Source of the DNA: Plasmodium coatneyi
Taxonomy: Eukaryota; Apicomplexa; Aconoidasida; Haemosporida; Plasmodiidae
NCBI RefSeq assembly: GCF_001680005.1
Contig: NC_033568.1
Span: 992,001 to 1,056,000 of the forward strand
Direction of reading: 5' to 3'
DNA: 64,000 nucleotides
This document shows, in pieces, positions 47,501 through 56,820 of the stretch. The translations under genes were made by a program, and so were the position numbers. Each line of letters starts with the position of its first letter. The stretch's first letter is position 1. Under the pieces are notes generated by a model. The model searched no databases and was not told the DNA's origin. It saw only the letters and a program-made list of their open reading frames with translations.

Positions 47501-50500
47501 GACAGCAGCTACCTGGATGTCAAGTCGGCTACCCTGCATGGGGAGAATTATTTAGATAACAGAAAAAAGCTAAAGAAGGGTTCGAAACGGTTAAAGTTCT
47601 TGTCCATTTTTTCCCCGCAAAGTGCGAACAGCTTGATAGGCTCGCTTAACCAATATATGAGCGAACAGATTGAGATGCAGAGGCAGCGGGAAGAGGGCGG
47701 CAGCAGTGGTTCCTGGGGCAGTGAGGCCAAGGGAAGCGACCCAGGCAGAGCATTAAACGGCACGCACCAATTGGAGGAAAAACAGAACGCAGGTGGAAAG
47801 CCCCACGAAAGCAACGGTCCCAAAAATGACCAACTAAACCATGATGAGGAATTATCAGAGGGAAAGTATTCCAATGGGGAAGAATCTACCCTCTTCGACC
47901 AACCGAGGAAGAGCGAACTGTTAAGTGGAATATTGCAGCAGCTGTCAAAAGGAAGCGCCCTTCTAAACGACAATGAGAATCTGAGCAGCAAACCGAGCAA
48001 CAGCTGCACCACCGAACAGAACACCCGTTACCGGATGAACGAGTCGGAGGAAGAATCAAATGACACCAACCTTTTTGGAAACACAAATTTATGCTCCAAT
48101 TTGAGGAATAAGGAGAGTCTTTTTAATAATTTATTATCTCATATTTCTAGGAACTCTGACGAAACTTCTGATGAAGACACCGACTGTGGGAAGGACAGCT
48201 TCTTCAGCTCCAGTGAAGTCGACGATTCTTCGACACTGAAGCCGGACGAACTTTCTTCCATCAAATCGGACAATTTGAAAAATATTATAGTAAAGAGGAA
48301 GCGTCCCTTCGGAGGGGATAAGGAGGATGAGGACCGCGTGTGTGACCAACGTGGGGATAGCGAAGCGGGAGAAGGGGGAGTTCCAAATGGGGGATCATCA
48401 TATGAGCACCCCGAAGTAGAAACTCAGAATGAGCAAATGCAGGGGAAAGAAGAAACGGAAGAAATAATACAAATGGACGGATCGAATTGCTTGGAGGGGA
48501 ATGAGGATGTTCCATCTGTTGAGAGCCAAAGGATAAGTGAATGCTCATTTGGGGAAAGGGAAAAGGATGAAAATAAAATAGAGGAGTGTGACAATCATGC
48601 AAAGAACAACTCTGCACTTCCCAAAGGGGGAAAGGAAGGAATGGTGTGCAATGGAGGAGACGAGTCATCCCTGCACGACATGGACAACAGTAAGGATGAT
48701 GTGTGCACATCAAACGTGGGGACATTCACAACAAGCAATGACAAACAAACAGGGGGAGAAAGCGAATCGGTCAATTTTGCCAACCTAAAAAAATGGCTCA
48801 ACTCCATATGTAGCAATAAGAAAAACGTGAACGAATTTTTAGCTCTACTAAAAAATGACTATCTGGTTAAGAATAAAAAGTTCCATAAAATCATTCAGAA
48901 TTTTTTAAATAAAATAAAACCTGTTATAGGGTACAATGACAATTTGTTGGACTCACTAAAGAATGAAAAAAGTAGCTATGAAATGTCAAAGAATGAACCC
49001 ATGATGAATTATGTGTTCTGTGCAGAGAAATTAGATAAAGAGTTTGTAAAATTTGTTAAAAAAATAATCGAGTATGATAAAAGGAGAAAGAATAAAAGTA
49101 TGAGAAAATTAAATAACTTATCAGAATATAGCGAAATATTCCAGCTGAACGAATTTTTTATTTACTCCCCGAATGAGTCTTACAACACGGTGAACGAATT
49201 TGCACAGCAGATACTGAACTATGTTCCCTACGTGGATGACAAGAAAAAAATTAACCTTAAGAAAATTAGAAAAAGATTCCAGTGCAAAAACTTAATATCA
49301 CAAGTTTTGCTAGCCGACTACATTTTGGATAAATTAAAGAATTTTCCAATGAGCACTACTTTGCTGTATACTCTAAAAGGTAAGTCGGTGAATAGTTTGC
49401 TTTCCGAGGCGAGGCTAAAAGCATACACGAAGTATATCAATGATAATTTACAAGAATGTGAGGATGTCGTTAAGATGGAGAAGAGCTTTGCCCAGACGTA
49501 CGAAGGGAAGAAGGAGGAAGAGTTTATGCTCCACAGGGAGGGATTACTCAACGGGAAATGTGGAACAAATGTTAAAGTGAAAAAGGAAAATGATCATGAG
49601 AGTGACCTACCGATGAATAAACAGACGCAGGAGGGGACTGGTCCAATGACGGACTCTCTCCCAGATAATAATGCCTCGCTACTTAATAAGAATGGAAAAG
49701 TTTTCAACCAAGGGGGATGTGAAAAACATAGCAACGGTGCAGGGGTGACGGGTTCTATTCCGGTACGCATCAAAATGGATGATAAAAACTCCGCGTTCAA
49801 CTTTAACAATTATGATGACAATCATAATGCACTTTCACGCAGTGGTGTGTATGACGATGCGAACGTGACACCCACAGGGGTGAGCAAAGGAGAGATGGAT
49901 AGAAACAACCACCACAGCATTATACATATGAGGAGCAACGTGGACAGCGCGAATGTTGATTCACCGCTTCATGGTCAAGTGGGAATTAACGAACCAGGAA
50001 GGGAAAATGGATACATCAGAATGAACCACCAAATGTGTGGAACTGCCAGTGAGCAGTTGATTAATCCTGCAGTTTTTAACGAGATTTCCGTGTACAAAAC
50101 GGTAAAGGAGAATGAGCTCAAAAATGATGCGGCAAAAGGTATGAGTCCCCCTACGGAGACCGGTATTTACGACAATCCCAACGGTGGCAATATTAGCAAC
50201 AATGGGAAGAGTAATGGGAAGAACGGCACCAAGAATGGGGGAAAGAGCAGCGCGAAGAACGGTGGAAAGAACGGCGGGAAAGGCAATGGTAAAGGGGGTG
50301 GCAGGGGAAGCTCCAAGGGGAATAACAAAGAAAACGCCAAAGAAAACGGTAAAATTGTTGCAAATGACAATCTGCCCACAGTTAACGAACCGAACGGAAT
50401 TATAGACGAGGCGAAGATGAAGAGGCCACTCATGTCATACACGAACCCGTTGAGTGACCCCCCCAGAGGAGTCAACAACTTTGACCAACAGATACTGAAC

Positions 50501-53500
50501 CACACCAAAAATGATTTCTTTCTAAGTAACAGACAGAAATCTTTACCTATAAGAAATATAGCCAAGACGAATAAAATAACGAAATATAGAACGTCCATAA
50601 GTGTGTCCAATTTTTCTCGAGAGTTATGTAAAAATAATAGCATCCTAAGTTATTTACCAAATGGCCATAATTACCTTACCAATAATGCACTAGAAAAAGT
50701 GCCCATGAGAAATGGCGTACCTTTGAGTAACTTGCCTGTAGGAAACCAAGACGCGGCATGTGCCCCCCTGGAAGGAGATGCCAGTGTAAACAATAACAAC
50801 CGCCAACCAGATGGACAGATACCTAGTATGCATAACAGTCCAATGAACGATATGGTGGTACCCCTTCAGGTGCCAAATGGACAACACATGCTAAGCCATG
50901 ACATAACTAACTTCCCAAACAAAAGACAGAAATTGGTAAGCACGAAATATAATGGGACCCCAAGTAAAAATGCGACACTGGAAAATGTGAACAAGTGTTT
51001 TATGAACCAAACAGGCTCTCCAGTGAATGCCCTGCAGGATTACTGCATGCTTAACCAGTCTCCTGCAAAGTGGAACAAAGGGTTACCCAACGCGGAAGGC
51101 ATCAAATCGAATGCTTCTCCGTTTTCGTATCAACAGACGCAGAATTGGGGAGACCCTCAATTTGTCCACAAGGGGGAGAACACCTCTCCTCTTATCAGTA
51201 CGAACCTACAGGTGCCCATCGTAAATGCGGGTGGTATGCATAGCTCTTCCAGGAATAGCAGCATGATGAACAATAACTGCAAGGGGAATAGAACCCCCAA
51301 GAACAGTAGTGGAGTTAGCGGAATTCTGAACGGTTTAAGCAACAACAGTTTTAGCAACGGAGGGATTCCCCTGTTCGCACGGCCAAACGGTGAAGAAGAA
51401 AAATTCGCTTCGCCCATGCATGTAGCTTCGCAAAACGGTAAATACATACCGCCCAACGGGGGCAACGTGCAGATGGGGCAGATCTCGCAGCTATCGCCAA
51501 CTTTGCAAATTTCACCAATTCCGCAACTTTCGCCAATTTCGCATAATTCACCAATTTTGCACAACAAGCCTGCCATGTATGAACCCCCAGAACTGTGTGC
51601 CAAGAATGTGCCGACGAGCAACCTACCGAACAGTAGCTCCATTTCGCGTCAAATGGATGTTACCTCCAGCGGGTCATGCAAGAAGATGCAGCAAATCCCA
51701 ATGAACAACAGTGCCCTAAGCACAGAAAAGAAAATATACTCTATGTATAAAGAAAATCAAGCAAGAGGAAGTATAATAGGGTCAGCCTCCCTACAGGGGC
51801 CATCACATTCCCCAACAATAGGTAGAATAAACGATGACGCACTTTCCATTAAGTCGGCAACCCCAAGTAACTACTCATCAGGGTATGGAACGAACCAACC
51901 AGTAATGCAAGAAGCGGATGCAAAGTCAAAAATTCTACACGAACAAATGATGAACAGTCAAGATACGTTAAGTCCTGATCAGAAAATATTTTTCGATGCA
52001 AACAACAAAGGTAATAACATTGCAAATTATAACTATCCTACGATGACAAGGTACCCAAGCAACAACATTCAAAATGTGAATCCACCAAATAGTGACAATA
52101 GCAGGTCAAATTTAGGAAGTAATTATAGCCATGCGAATTTACCAAATATGAACCCTAATTTTGTACCCTCCAATGTAATGCACAGCCAGAGTAACCCTTC
52201 ACCAAACGGTGGAAGAAGATCATTGCTACACCACCCTGTACATTCTCTATCCAGCTTGGCAAATATGAACAGCAACAAATTAGACAGTAATGAACCTTTG
52301 AATTTTTCGAATGATTCGTTTAATAAAAATATGAGTTGTTCAAATTTGAGTAATGTAAAGACCGATGGAAATGATGAAAGAAGGAACCCCTCCTCTGGTG
52401 CAGTAAAAAACGGTGCAGATGGAAATTCGCACATGTTTCAGAGCATACTGCATGCGAAGCAGCAAGGCGACATGCAGGGCGCCATCCCCGAGAATCAAAA
52501 AATGCAACCCAGTTACGTGAATAGTAGTAGCAGCGGTGGCGGCGCCATTAGTAATTCCCTGTGTAACAACATCAATAACGGTAGCGGCGCCCTGTCACCC
52601 CTGCAACAGCCCCACATGCATATGAATGACCCCCAAAATAATTACATTCCTAGCGCAAACGGAAGAGATCAAAACAACCTCGCAAGTATGAGTCCCCAAG
52701 GATCGAATGCTCAGGGATTTAATCAGCCAAACCAACTAAGCCAATCGAACCTGCAGAATGTTAATTTGAACAACGTGAATGGACAAACGGTGAAGTACCA
52801 CAGCGCAAACTTGCCAAGTAGGAAACAAGGAGGCGGCGTCAATTCCTATGTCAACCAGATGAACTTCATTCTGCAAGTGCTGAATCAGTTAAATTCGAAC
52901 TCGAAAGGAAGTACTTCGCCAAACGGGAACCATCAGGGCGCGGGGAAACCCGCTATGGAGCAGTCCCCCACGAATCAGACAAGTGGCAGCCAGTCGGGGA
53001 TGACCCATCCGGGGATTAATCAACCGAGCGTGACGGCACCGATTTATGGCCACGCAAGCAGCAGTGTGGCCTCGCCAAATGGGAACAGGAGCCAGAATGT
53101 ATCCCCATTCAATTCGCCAAATATAAAAGGAAAAAATGGCAAGCAACCATTTAGCGATAGTAGTGTAAACAACCTCAATATGGTAAACATGGGCACAAAG
53201 GGGATCTTGCCAAAAAATATTATTCAGAAAATGTCTCCAAAAAATATGTTCCCATCGCAAGATCTGATTCAACAGAAGTTACAACAACAACAACAGGAGT
53301 TACTGCAGCAGGAATTATTTCAGAAGGCATACAATGAGAAAGAAAATCAGTCAAGTCCATCGCAGGGAACATTTCAGGAAATGCATAACCAGTGCCCACC
53401 TGATAACCTAATGCAGAATGACCCAGTGAGGCAGCAGAAGTTGCTTCAGAAGATCCAACAGGAACAAATACAGAAGCAGCTTCAGCAGCTGCACTCCCAG

Positions 53501-54421
53501 CAGCAATTCCAGGTTCACCAGATGCAACAGCAGGTGCATTCGCAGCAGATGGGTTCAAATAAGGGGCCGTCACCACTGAAGGCGCAGCAGTTAAAGCAGC
53601 ATTTGCTTGCACAACAAATGAGCCCACAACAAATAACTCCACAACATGTAACCACACAACAGCTACACCAACAACAGTTGCAGCAAATTCAAATGCAGAA
53701 GCTTCAGTACCAGCAGCAGGAGTTGAAGAAACATATGGAGCAGCTGCAGCAAAAGATTCCCCTACCTCAGCAGAAGTTCCACCAACTATATAATACGAAG
53801 CAAAATATGTTGTTAAATGAAGAGAATGGAAAGAAGAACAAACAGAGGCAAATTAGCCTTCCCCTAAATTCCCACGTACCCAACATGCACAATCTGCAGC
53901 AACTAAATAAAGGCGAAGAGCTTCTCTCGAAGGAAAATTTGAATAGTAATATGGGCGGTAGCGTCAGTGGCAGTGTTAGCGGGAGCATGAGCGGCGGGAT
54001 GGGAAGCATGGCTGGGTTGAGCGCCATAGGCGGAAGCAACATGGGTGGAAGTAACATGGGCAGCAACTTGGGAAGTAACTTGGGAAGTAACTTGAGCGAA
54101 AGTGCCATGTACATGATAAATAGGAAGATGTCAAATAACCTGAATAAACTGAACAACGCCGACCACTTTTTTTCCTACGACTCATTTCAGCAGTCCATGC
54201 CCCCGAACAAAATTGACGTAAAAGACATGAGGACACATGACGGAAAAAATATGAATGAAAGTAGCATGTTGTTAAACCCAGTCCAAGCAAGAGACCTATG
54301 TAGCAATAATATACCCCCTCGCGTTGTGCCCAACAATATGCCTCCATATATTTCTTCAAACTCTCCATTTAAAATGAATCATCATAATAAAAGCAACATG
54401 AACAATAATCAGCAGCAGTAG
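41549..54421 (+). CDS. Giant HSA-SANT protein, 4,290 aa, candidate EAF1/p400-like NuA4 scaffold
   Basis: One uninterrupted 12.9-kb exon. Two conserved islands stand out. At about residues 1065-1110 an HSA domain: HNFMLREMTWMSIDYYEEKRW then KKNVSKRF, matching the family pattern of ...LLxEMxWMxxDFxxERKWK. At about 1815-1985 a SANT/Myb-like domain (WTSDEVNFLLILAKTY ... WNIISVAL ... RTAEECKDKFFSLF) split by about 110 low-complexity residues. HSA followed by SANT is the signature of EAF1/Vid21 and EP400, scaffolds of NuA4/TIP60 histone acetyltransferase complexes. No SNF2 helicase is present between or after them, so EAF1 fits better than EP400. The rest is low complexity: Gly/Asn/Ser/Lys repeats (about 820-980), and a Gln-rich region (about 3900-4080). 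It lies beside CBF5, as in P. falciparum, where the orthologue is, to my knowledge, an unnamed conserved protein. Confidence 0.85.
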   Translation: MNSAQDIISSNEQVVNRYRLCRTNDHNRCIFQHGTYPVHGIKGPPRAGVPRERSTCVKITARSDRSLNLVKRLANLAKHADCADDANRTDRTNYGGTVSRTQPPDLQMVHRITTLVCLKIYISVYIYISNLRKLSLLLLCECSAYVAKKCRQYMLNKANGKCQAICKHAIRTEEEEGKKKDKQVYTDKLGRSAGRGHMSDCHRIENNKRTKVGGKNDYHPYFVSSKFYIDKSACVGKSTFTLARKVDAPNRGDAERRRKLYLGCVSHVYTDKSREGVVGSNSCTSRPSNDDDDTYAANVTSKNRAVRRGQIQVVTPLLVSSKGMYTKRNIFKKNSKKCIFHKQTCFNAFKRGSTIYPNGVYTCVRNGECLKVEVNGKNKDHVSESSDEFEEPHNVVTYTPFNHLSEGVFAEEGTIGDTSLSIHPMVQKMLKIYVTLPTLLRFTETVSDFHKPITPCAVLMKEPYDGGETFLITPFNVLKIIVKKLKRHYSYVTFDLCFKTRVASECDRKRAHIPWVTKSSRFNYPDGLKFSRTMLLEIFLTLPEVAEECQATPFSFFLPPFWSKPSVFSSYTTSDKIDSLFLLPILSSPLNRKRFKNSGKRAHHILKKRRSCTSNFGRAFISDIQLSTKQFFRKKYSSVLRNQKRKFRPNVLMMGKHRRREVLKQKFKRRRGGVLSVMAERPLGNVFRLRKHRMSGTANRTSEATKRENGTAKGAHGTENLVEVTVSGVRELLPISEPLPERKRRFNFIKNKMKVSLFLLKCYDLFPAKYVHVKMQRVELRGANCSRSGSGDVGNSAMRKCPGGSDNKGRTDDNGKSEKSGKRGDGSQSNKRGNSGQNSKRGDSGQGGKSGDSGGRSGGNGDDNNDEKNNKKRHFDDKGEKNEEANENGKEGNNTNGGNANREEGSGCGKADSSEGTKRGSNVSSNGASNETSNGSTNGTSNGGSNVTSNGTSNVDANAKKRRGEKGKSRSKNKVDSTGGGPPDQPSEGKDDSVSLNNESLLLNNEKKETVKRRKGIRTGKRNGVSEKNDKYSLNLLIAENAYKIVKNGRVYKPTEPVNSFQTHHNFMLREMTWMSIDYYEEKRWKKNVSKRFSYQMNNHFEDRKKNDKYFISSQISNDIKMFWFFVLNEVRPDLVPVDVDHKVKNKNLLKRDFFNSVRKNLKMDGSSPSTSFEANPFTSAKDEQFASHVVEDGEQPSDKCDDRPSDSTPSGILSMARSMFSFNFMNKGEATCQGNVDNGNMDKGNVDAGEPPNCAIRMDNPTDEQCAPPTSDADRQQVVQGNTHMDEESIEAYQNYEQRLILFEENVSRELLNKHEHQSRREVDFCDNFTMEEEYAYRSAYHYNEDYVDYYSCSTDYLDLSNRLYIYCLLFMSISLMEVNENIFYNNENLINDGDDGMYSDGEEGLAIPFGGKGKLMLMPNEVSDEVEYAKHEKKRRKKKRSDNNNCGDVADGGEQLEVEEAKSGNDPTKQRDDEINANNPEKHNTKIKLEIVKKENKSEMGEYDEEVYREYAKNHNDYHHMDDGDDFDDMRRVNDYTDHMYHMDYYDEMGHMNNDMLTMSSTPLNSVDVNELLVIPYSAADRIMSKETSSSNAPEQNMSEYLNEIKQKSVNVCMNNMELCGGKTYPFELEYINNANNDIHLPLVNLSEYDEFTFFMYLFYLKNSPYILKKQMIKEKRKRKRDLSDVTSAKKRTPKRRLNKGENDKTGETVLENEKCKTSEQSLTNAEVENTSSLNEVNGEEENDHHFDLSKKDDHAKVGVKKAGVKDDAGIKNNHLAEEGHLSRVREIKEGSTFTEEQEEQKLKRWTGTKEVWTSDEVNFLLILAKTYMNYVNTDWTQVGGYKSEEQSPAKDHLGDAPNGDNITAEQGGGSPTEVLNGKASNNNSSNNSSYEGSDYVDFSRRTQGNTPNGEILTHHEEHNNTVLAEKTMSPRGEVPQSGNYIYSINWNIISVALTSYNRINHVYEMARTAEECKDKFFSLFRDSSYLDVKSATLHGENYLDNRKKLKKGSKRLKFLSIFSPQSANSLIGSLNQYMSEQIEMQRQREEGGSSGSWGSEAKGSDPGRALNGTHQLEEKQNAGGKPHESNGPKNDQLNHDEELSEGKYSNGEESTLFDQPRKSELLSGILQQLSKGSALLNDNENLSSKPSNSCTTEQNTRYRMNESEEESNDTNLFGNTNLCSNLRNKESLFNNLLSHISRNSDETSDEDTDCGKDSFFSSSEVDDSSTLKPDELSSIKSDNLKNIIVKRKRPFGGDKEDEDRVCDQRGDSEAGEGGVPNGGSSYEHPEVETQNEQMQGKEETEEIIQMDGSNCLEGNEDVPSVESQRISECSFGEREKDENKIEECDNHAKNNSALPKGGKEGMVCNGGDESSLHDMDNSKDDVCTSNVGTFTTSNDKQTGGESESVNFANLKKWLNSICSNKKNVNEFLALLKNDYLVKNKKFHKIIQNFLNKIKPVIGYNDNLLDSLKNEKSSYEMSKNEPMMNYVFCAEKLDKEFVKFVKKIIEYDKRRKNKSMRKLNNLSEYSEIFQLNEFFIYSPNESYNTVNEFAQQILNYVPYVDDKKKINLKKIRKRFQCKNLISQVLLADYILDKLKNFPMSTTLLYTLKGKSVNSLLSEARLKAYTKYINDNLQECEDVVKMEKSFAQTYEGKKEEEFMLHREGLLNGKCGTNVKVKKENDHESDLPMNKQTQEGTGPMTDSLPDNNASLLNKNGKVFNQGGCEKHSNGAGVTGSIPVRIKMDDKNSAFNFNNYDDNHNALSRSGVYDDANVTPTGVSKGEMDRNNHHSIIHMRSNVDSANVDSPLHGQVGINEPGRENGYIRMNHQMCGTASEQLINPAVFNEISVYKTVKENELKNDAAKGMSPPTETGIYDNPNGGNISNNGKSNGKNGTKNGGKSSAKNGGKNGGKGNGKGGGRGSSKGNNKENAKENGKIVANDNLPTVNEPNGIIDEAKMKRPLMSYTNPLSDPPRGVNNFDQQILNHTKNDFFLSNRQKSLPIRNIAKTNKITKYRTSISVSNFSRELCKNNSILSYLPNGHNYLTNNALEKVPMRNGVPLSNLPVGNQDAACAPLEGDASVNNNNRQPDGQIPSMHNSPMNDMVVPLQVPNGQHMLSHDITNFPNKRQKLVSTKYNGTPSKNATLENVNKCFMNQTGSPVNALQDYCMLNQSPAKWNKGLPNAEGIKSNASPFSYQQTQNWGDPQFVHKGENTSPLISTNLQVPIVNAGGMHSSSRNSSMMNNNCKGNRTPKNSSGVSGILNGLSNNSFSNGGIPLFARPNGEEEKFASPMHVASQNGKYIPPNGGNVQMGQISQLSPTLQISPIPQLSPISHNSPILHNKPAMYEPPELCAKNVPTSNLPNSSSISRQMDVTSSGSCKKMQQIPMNNSALSTEKKIYSMYKENQARGSIIGSASLQGPSHSPTIGRINDDALSIKSATPSNYSSGYGTNQPVMQEADAKSKILHEQMMNSQDTLSPDQKIFFDANNKGNNIANYNYPTMTRYPSNNIQNVNPPNSDNSRSNLGSNYSHANLPNMNPNFVPSNVMHSQSNPSPNGGRRSLLHHPVHSLSSLANMNSNKLDSNEPLNFSNDSFNKNMSCSNLSNVKTDGNDERRNPSSGAVKNGADGNSHMFQSILHAKQQGDMQGAIPENQKMQPSYVNSSSSGGGAISNSLCNNINNGSGALSPLQQPHMHMNDPQNNYIPSANGRDQNNLASMSPQGSNAQGFNQPNQLSQSNLQNVNLNNVNGQTVKYHSANLPSRKQGGGVNSYVNQMNFILQVLNQLNSNSKGSTSPNGNHQGAGKPAMEQSPTNQTSGSQSGMTHPGINQPSVTAPIYGHASSSVASPNGNRSQNVSPFNSPNIKGKNGKQPFSDSSVNNLNMVNMGTKGILPKNIIQKMSPKNMFPSQDLIQQKLQQQQQELLQQELFQKAYNEKENQSSPSQGTFQEMHNQCPPDNLMQNDPVRQQKLLQKIQQEQIQKQLQQLHSQQQFQVHQMQQQVHSQQMGSNKGPSPLKAQQLKQHLLAQQMSPQQITPQHVTTQQLHQQQLQQIQMQKLQYQQQELKKHMEQLQQKIPLPQQKFHQLYNTKQNMLLNEENGKKNKQRQISLPLNSHVPNMHNLQQLNKGEELLSKENLNSNMGGSVSGSVSGSMSGGMGSMAGLSAIGGSNMGGSNMGSNLGSNLGSNLSESAMYMINRKMSNNLNKLNNADHFFSYDSFQQSMPPNKIDVKDMRTHDGKNMNESSMLLNPVQARDLCSNNIPPRVVPNNMPPYISSNSPFKMNHHNKSNMNNNQQQ

Positions 54422-56820
54422 AGGAAAAAAAAAAATATATGAACTTTTGCCAAACGAGTTTGCTGCGTAGGAATGGGAAGGGCGCACCATAAGAAGCGTT
54501 ATATATGCCCATTCAATCGGATGAATATTCTTCTGCAGATGCTTGTACACACTGAACAACTTAGGAAAGATAATAACGATTATTCGGTGTAAACCATCGG
54601 ACGGATGACACAATGTACCGGGTAATGTGTTGAGTGCAATGGAGGAGAGCGCCATAACGATTTGTACTTGCACACACACGTGTACACACATATTTATGTC
54701 ACATATGGTGGCTTTATTTTACCCTTTTTGCACGCGTGTTCTACCACATAAAGCTATCAAATGAATGGGGATCCACTCCACGTGTCACAACAGAACAAGA
54801 AAGACGGAACCTTGAATTGAGCGCGCCCGAAAAAAGGGGGTATTTTTTTTATTTTTAAATTTTGAACAAGGAGAAACGAAGAGCAGAGCATATTATAAAC
54901 ACTTTTTTTTTTTTTTTTTAATGTAGCCATTATCTTTAAAATTTGTTTGACTATTATGGCAAAGAAAAAAAAAAAAAAATACCTGTGTAGCAAAACAATT
55001 TGCCCAAACTGTGTATTGTTTCCGAACATTTGTGCCTTTTCAAAAACCGGATATCATTTTTGTCGTCTCTGCGTATATGTATATGATATGTATTTATATG
55101 TGTATATTTACCTGTAGCAACCGTGTGCGTTCTTCGCCCCCTTGGGTACGGGCCTTCACACAGCTGTCTACACCTCTAACATGTTTACAAAAGAAAGAGC
55201 TTATGAATTAATGAAGGCACGTGAGAGGGCTTTTTCCTTTTCTTCTCCTTTTTTTTTCCACCCTCCCAATTTTGATGCTATTTAAAGCGTACTTTTATTT
55301 TTTAATTCAAATTTTCTGTTTCCCCTTTTATTAATTTTTTCCTTTTTTTTTTTTTTTTGTTTTTTAAATAAAAAATTTTGATGACGAAGCCATTCGTCAC
55401 TTGTTTTTAAAATTATTGTGAATGAAAAAGTAAGACAGACGCATTGAACGGGAAAAGAACAAAAGACGAGAAAGGTGCGTCACACAAGTGGATATAAATG
55501 CATGCGCCCACATAATGCATACGTATCATTACGTCCCAATGCATGTAGGTATAAACGGTCACAGGAAAAGAAAAGGCTGCAATCCGCTTGGCAGTTGTGT
55601 CTGCCGTTCCAATCTATATACAAGCTACGCAAAATGGAACGCATTTTCTTCCTTGAACATTTGCTTTTCTTTGTGTGCTTCGAATAAGGTGTAGGAACAA
55701 ATTAAAATGAAATAAGATCCATGATGGAGAACTCACAGTGTAACCGCAGATATATATATAGACGTATTCATATATGTATGTTTATACATGCGTGCAGAAC
55801 CTGTCCTATCAATTAATATTTCACGTTGTGATAATTGGCTCATTGTATTTACGGAGGTGGCTTCTACACGGGCGCTCCAACGATGTTGCATTTTTTGTAA
55901 GAAATCAAAAGCGGCGTTGTTTCACCATAGGAGCGAGGCATACTTCATTTTTACCCTTACGACCGCATATGTTTACATAGTTACATACATATATACTTTT
56001 GGGTTATTTAAATTGGAGGAGTGAATGTTGTTTCTCGGTGACTGCCCAGGGGGGATGATCGTGGAACGCCCCAGAATAATTATTTGTGCACTGAAAAAGG
56101 GGAAGTCCTATTTTATATTTTTTTTTTTTTTCCAGTAAAATTGAAAAAATAATAACTGCATTTTTGAAGGGTGCGCGCAGAATATGCTGGAGACTGAAAA
56201 AATGAAATAAACCCGTTTATAAGTTGTGAAGTCGCTATTTAAGTTGTTACATATGTCGTCATTAATAACCGCTACTGCTGTGCCTCATCACGACTGAACG
56301 ACGAACAAAACATGCGGCAAATTTTTGCCAGCGAAAAGGAAAAAAAAAATCTTGTAAACCACAGTTTTTTTAGTTGCGATCAACGAAGGAATGCCATAAA
56401 ATCAGGCTTCTGCTATTCGTTAATACAGAAAAAAAAAACGCAATAAAAAAATACGACTGAGGTTAACGCAACTGTCGCGAGAAAAGCATGATCTAGGGGA
56501 AAATAATGCGAGCATGTTACAAACGAAAGCTGGTGTGGTTGTGCGCCCCTGCTGATACTTGAAGGGCAAACGGTTGACTTTCCTTTTTTGCATTAAATCG
56601 CGCGGAAGCATCCTTTGTTTTGTATATACAGGGTAAGGAACTGTGGAAGGTCCATATGCGCATAGAATCCGTCGACAGTCCGCGTACCACCCGCTTAAGA
56701 AAACCCTGAACCCTCAACACAACTGAGAGAGCGTTCGTATGCATATCATTCGCGCACTTAGAAGCAGCAGGCAGCAGCATCCCCCATAAAATATCAGCAC
56801 CCGTAATAATACAGAACAAA
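54422..56820. other. Intergenic region between the giant gene and CBF5
   Basis: Same-strand spacer of 2.4 kb with T/A runs (about 54903-54919, 54964-54979, 55340-55359) that should include the 3' UTR of the giant gene and the CBF5 promoter. Short open frames do not look coding. Confidence 0.55.
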
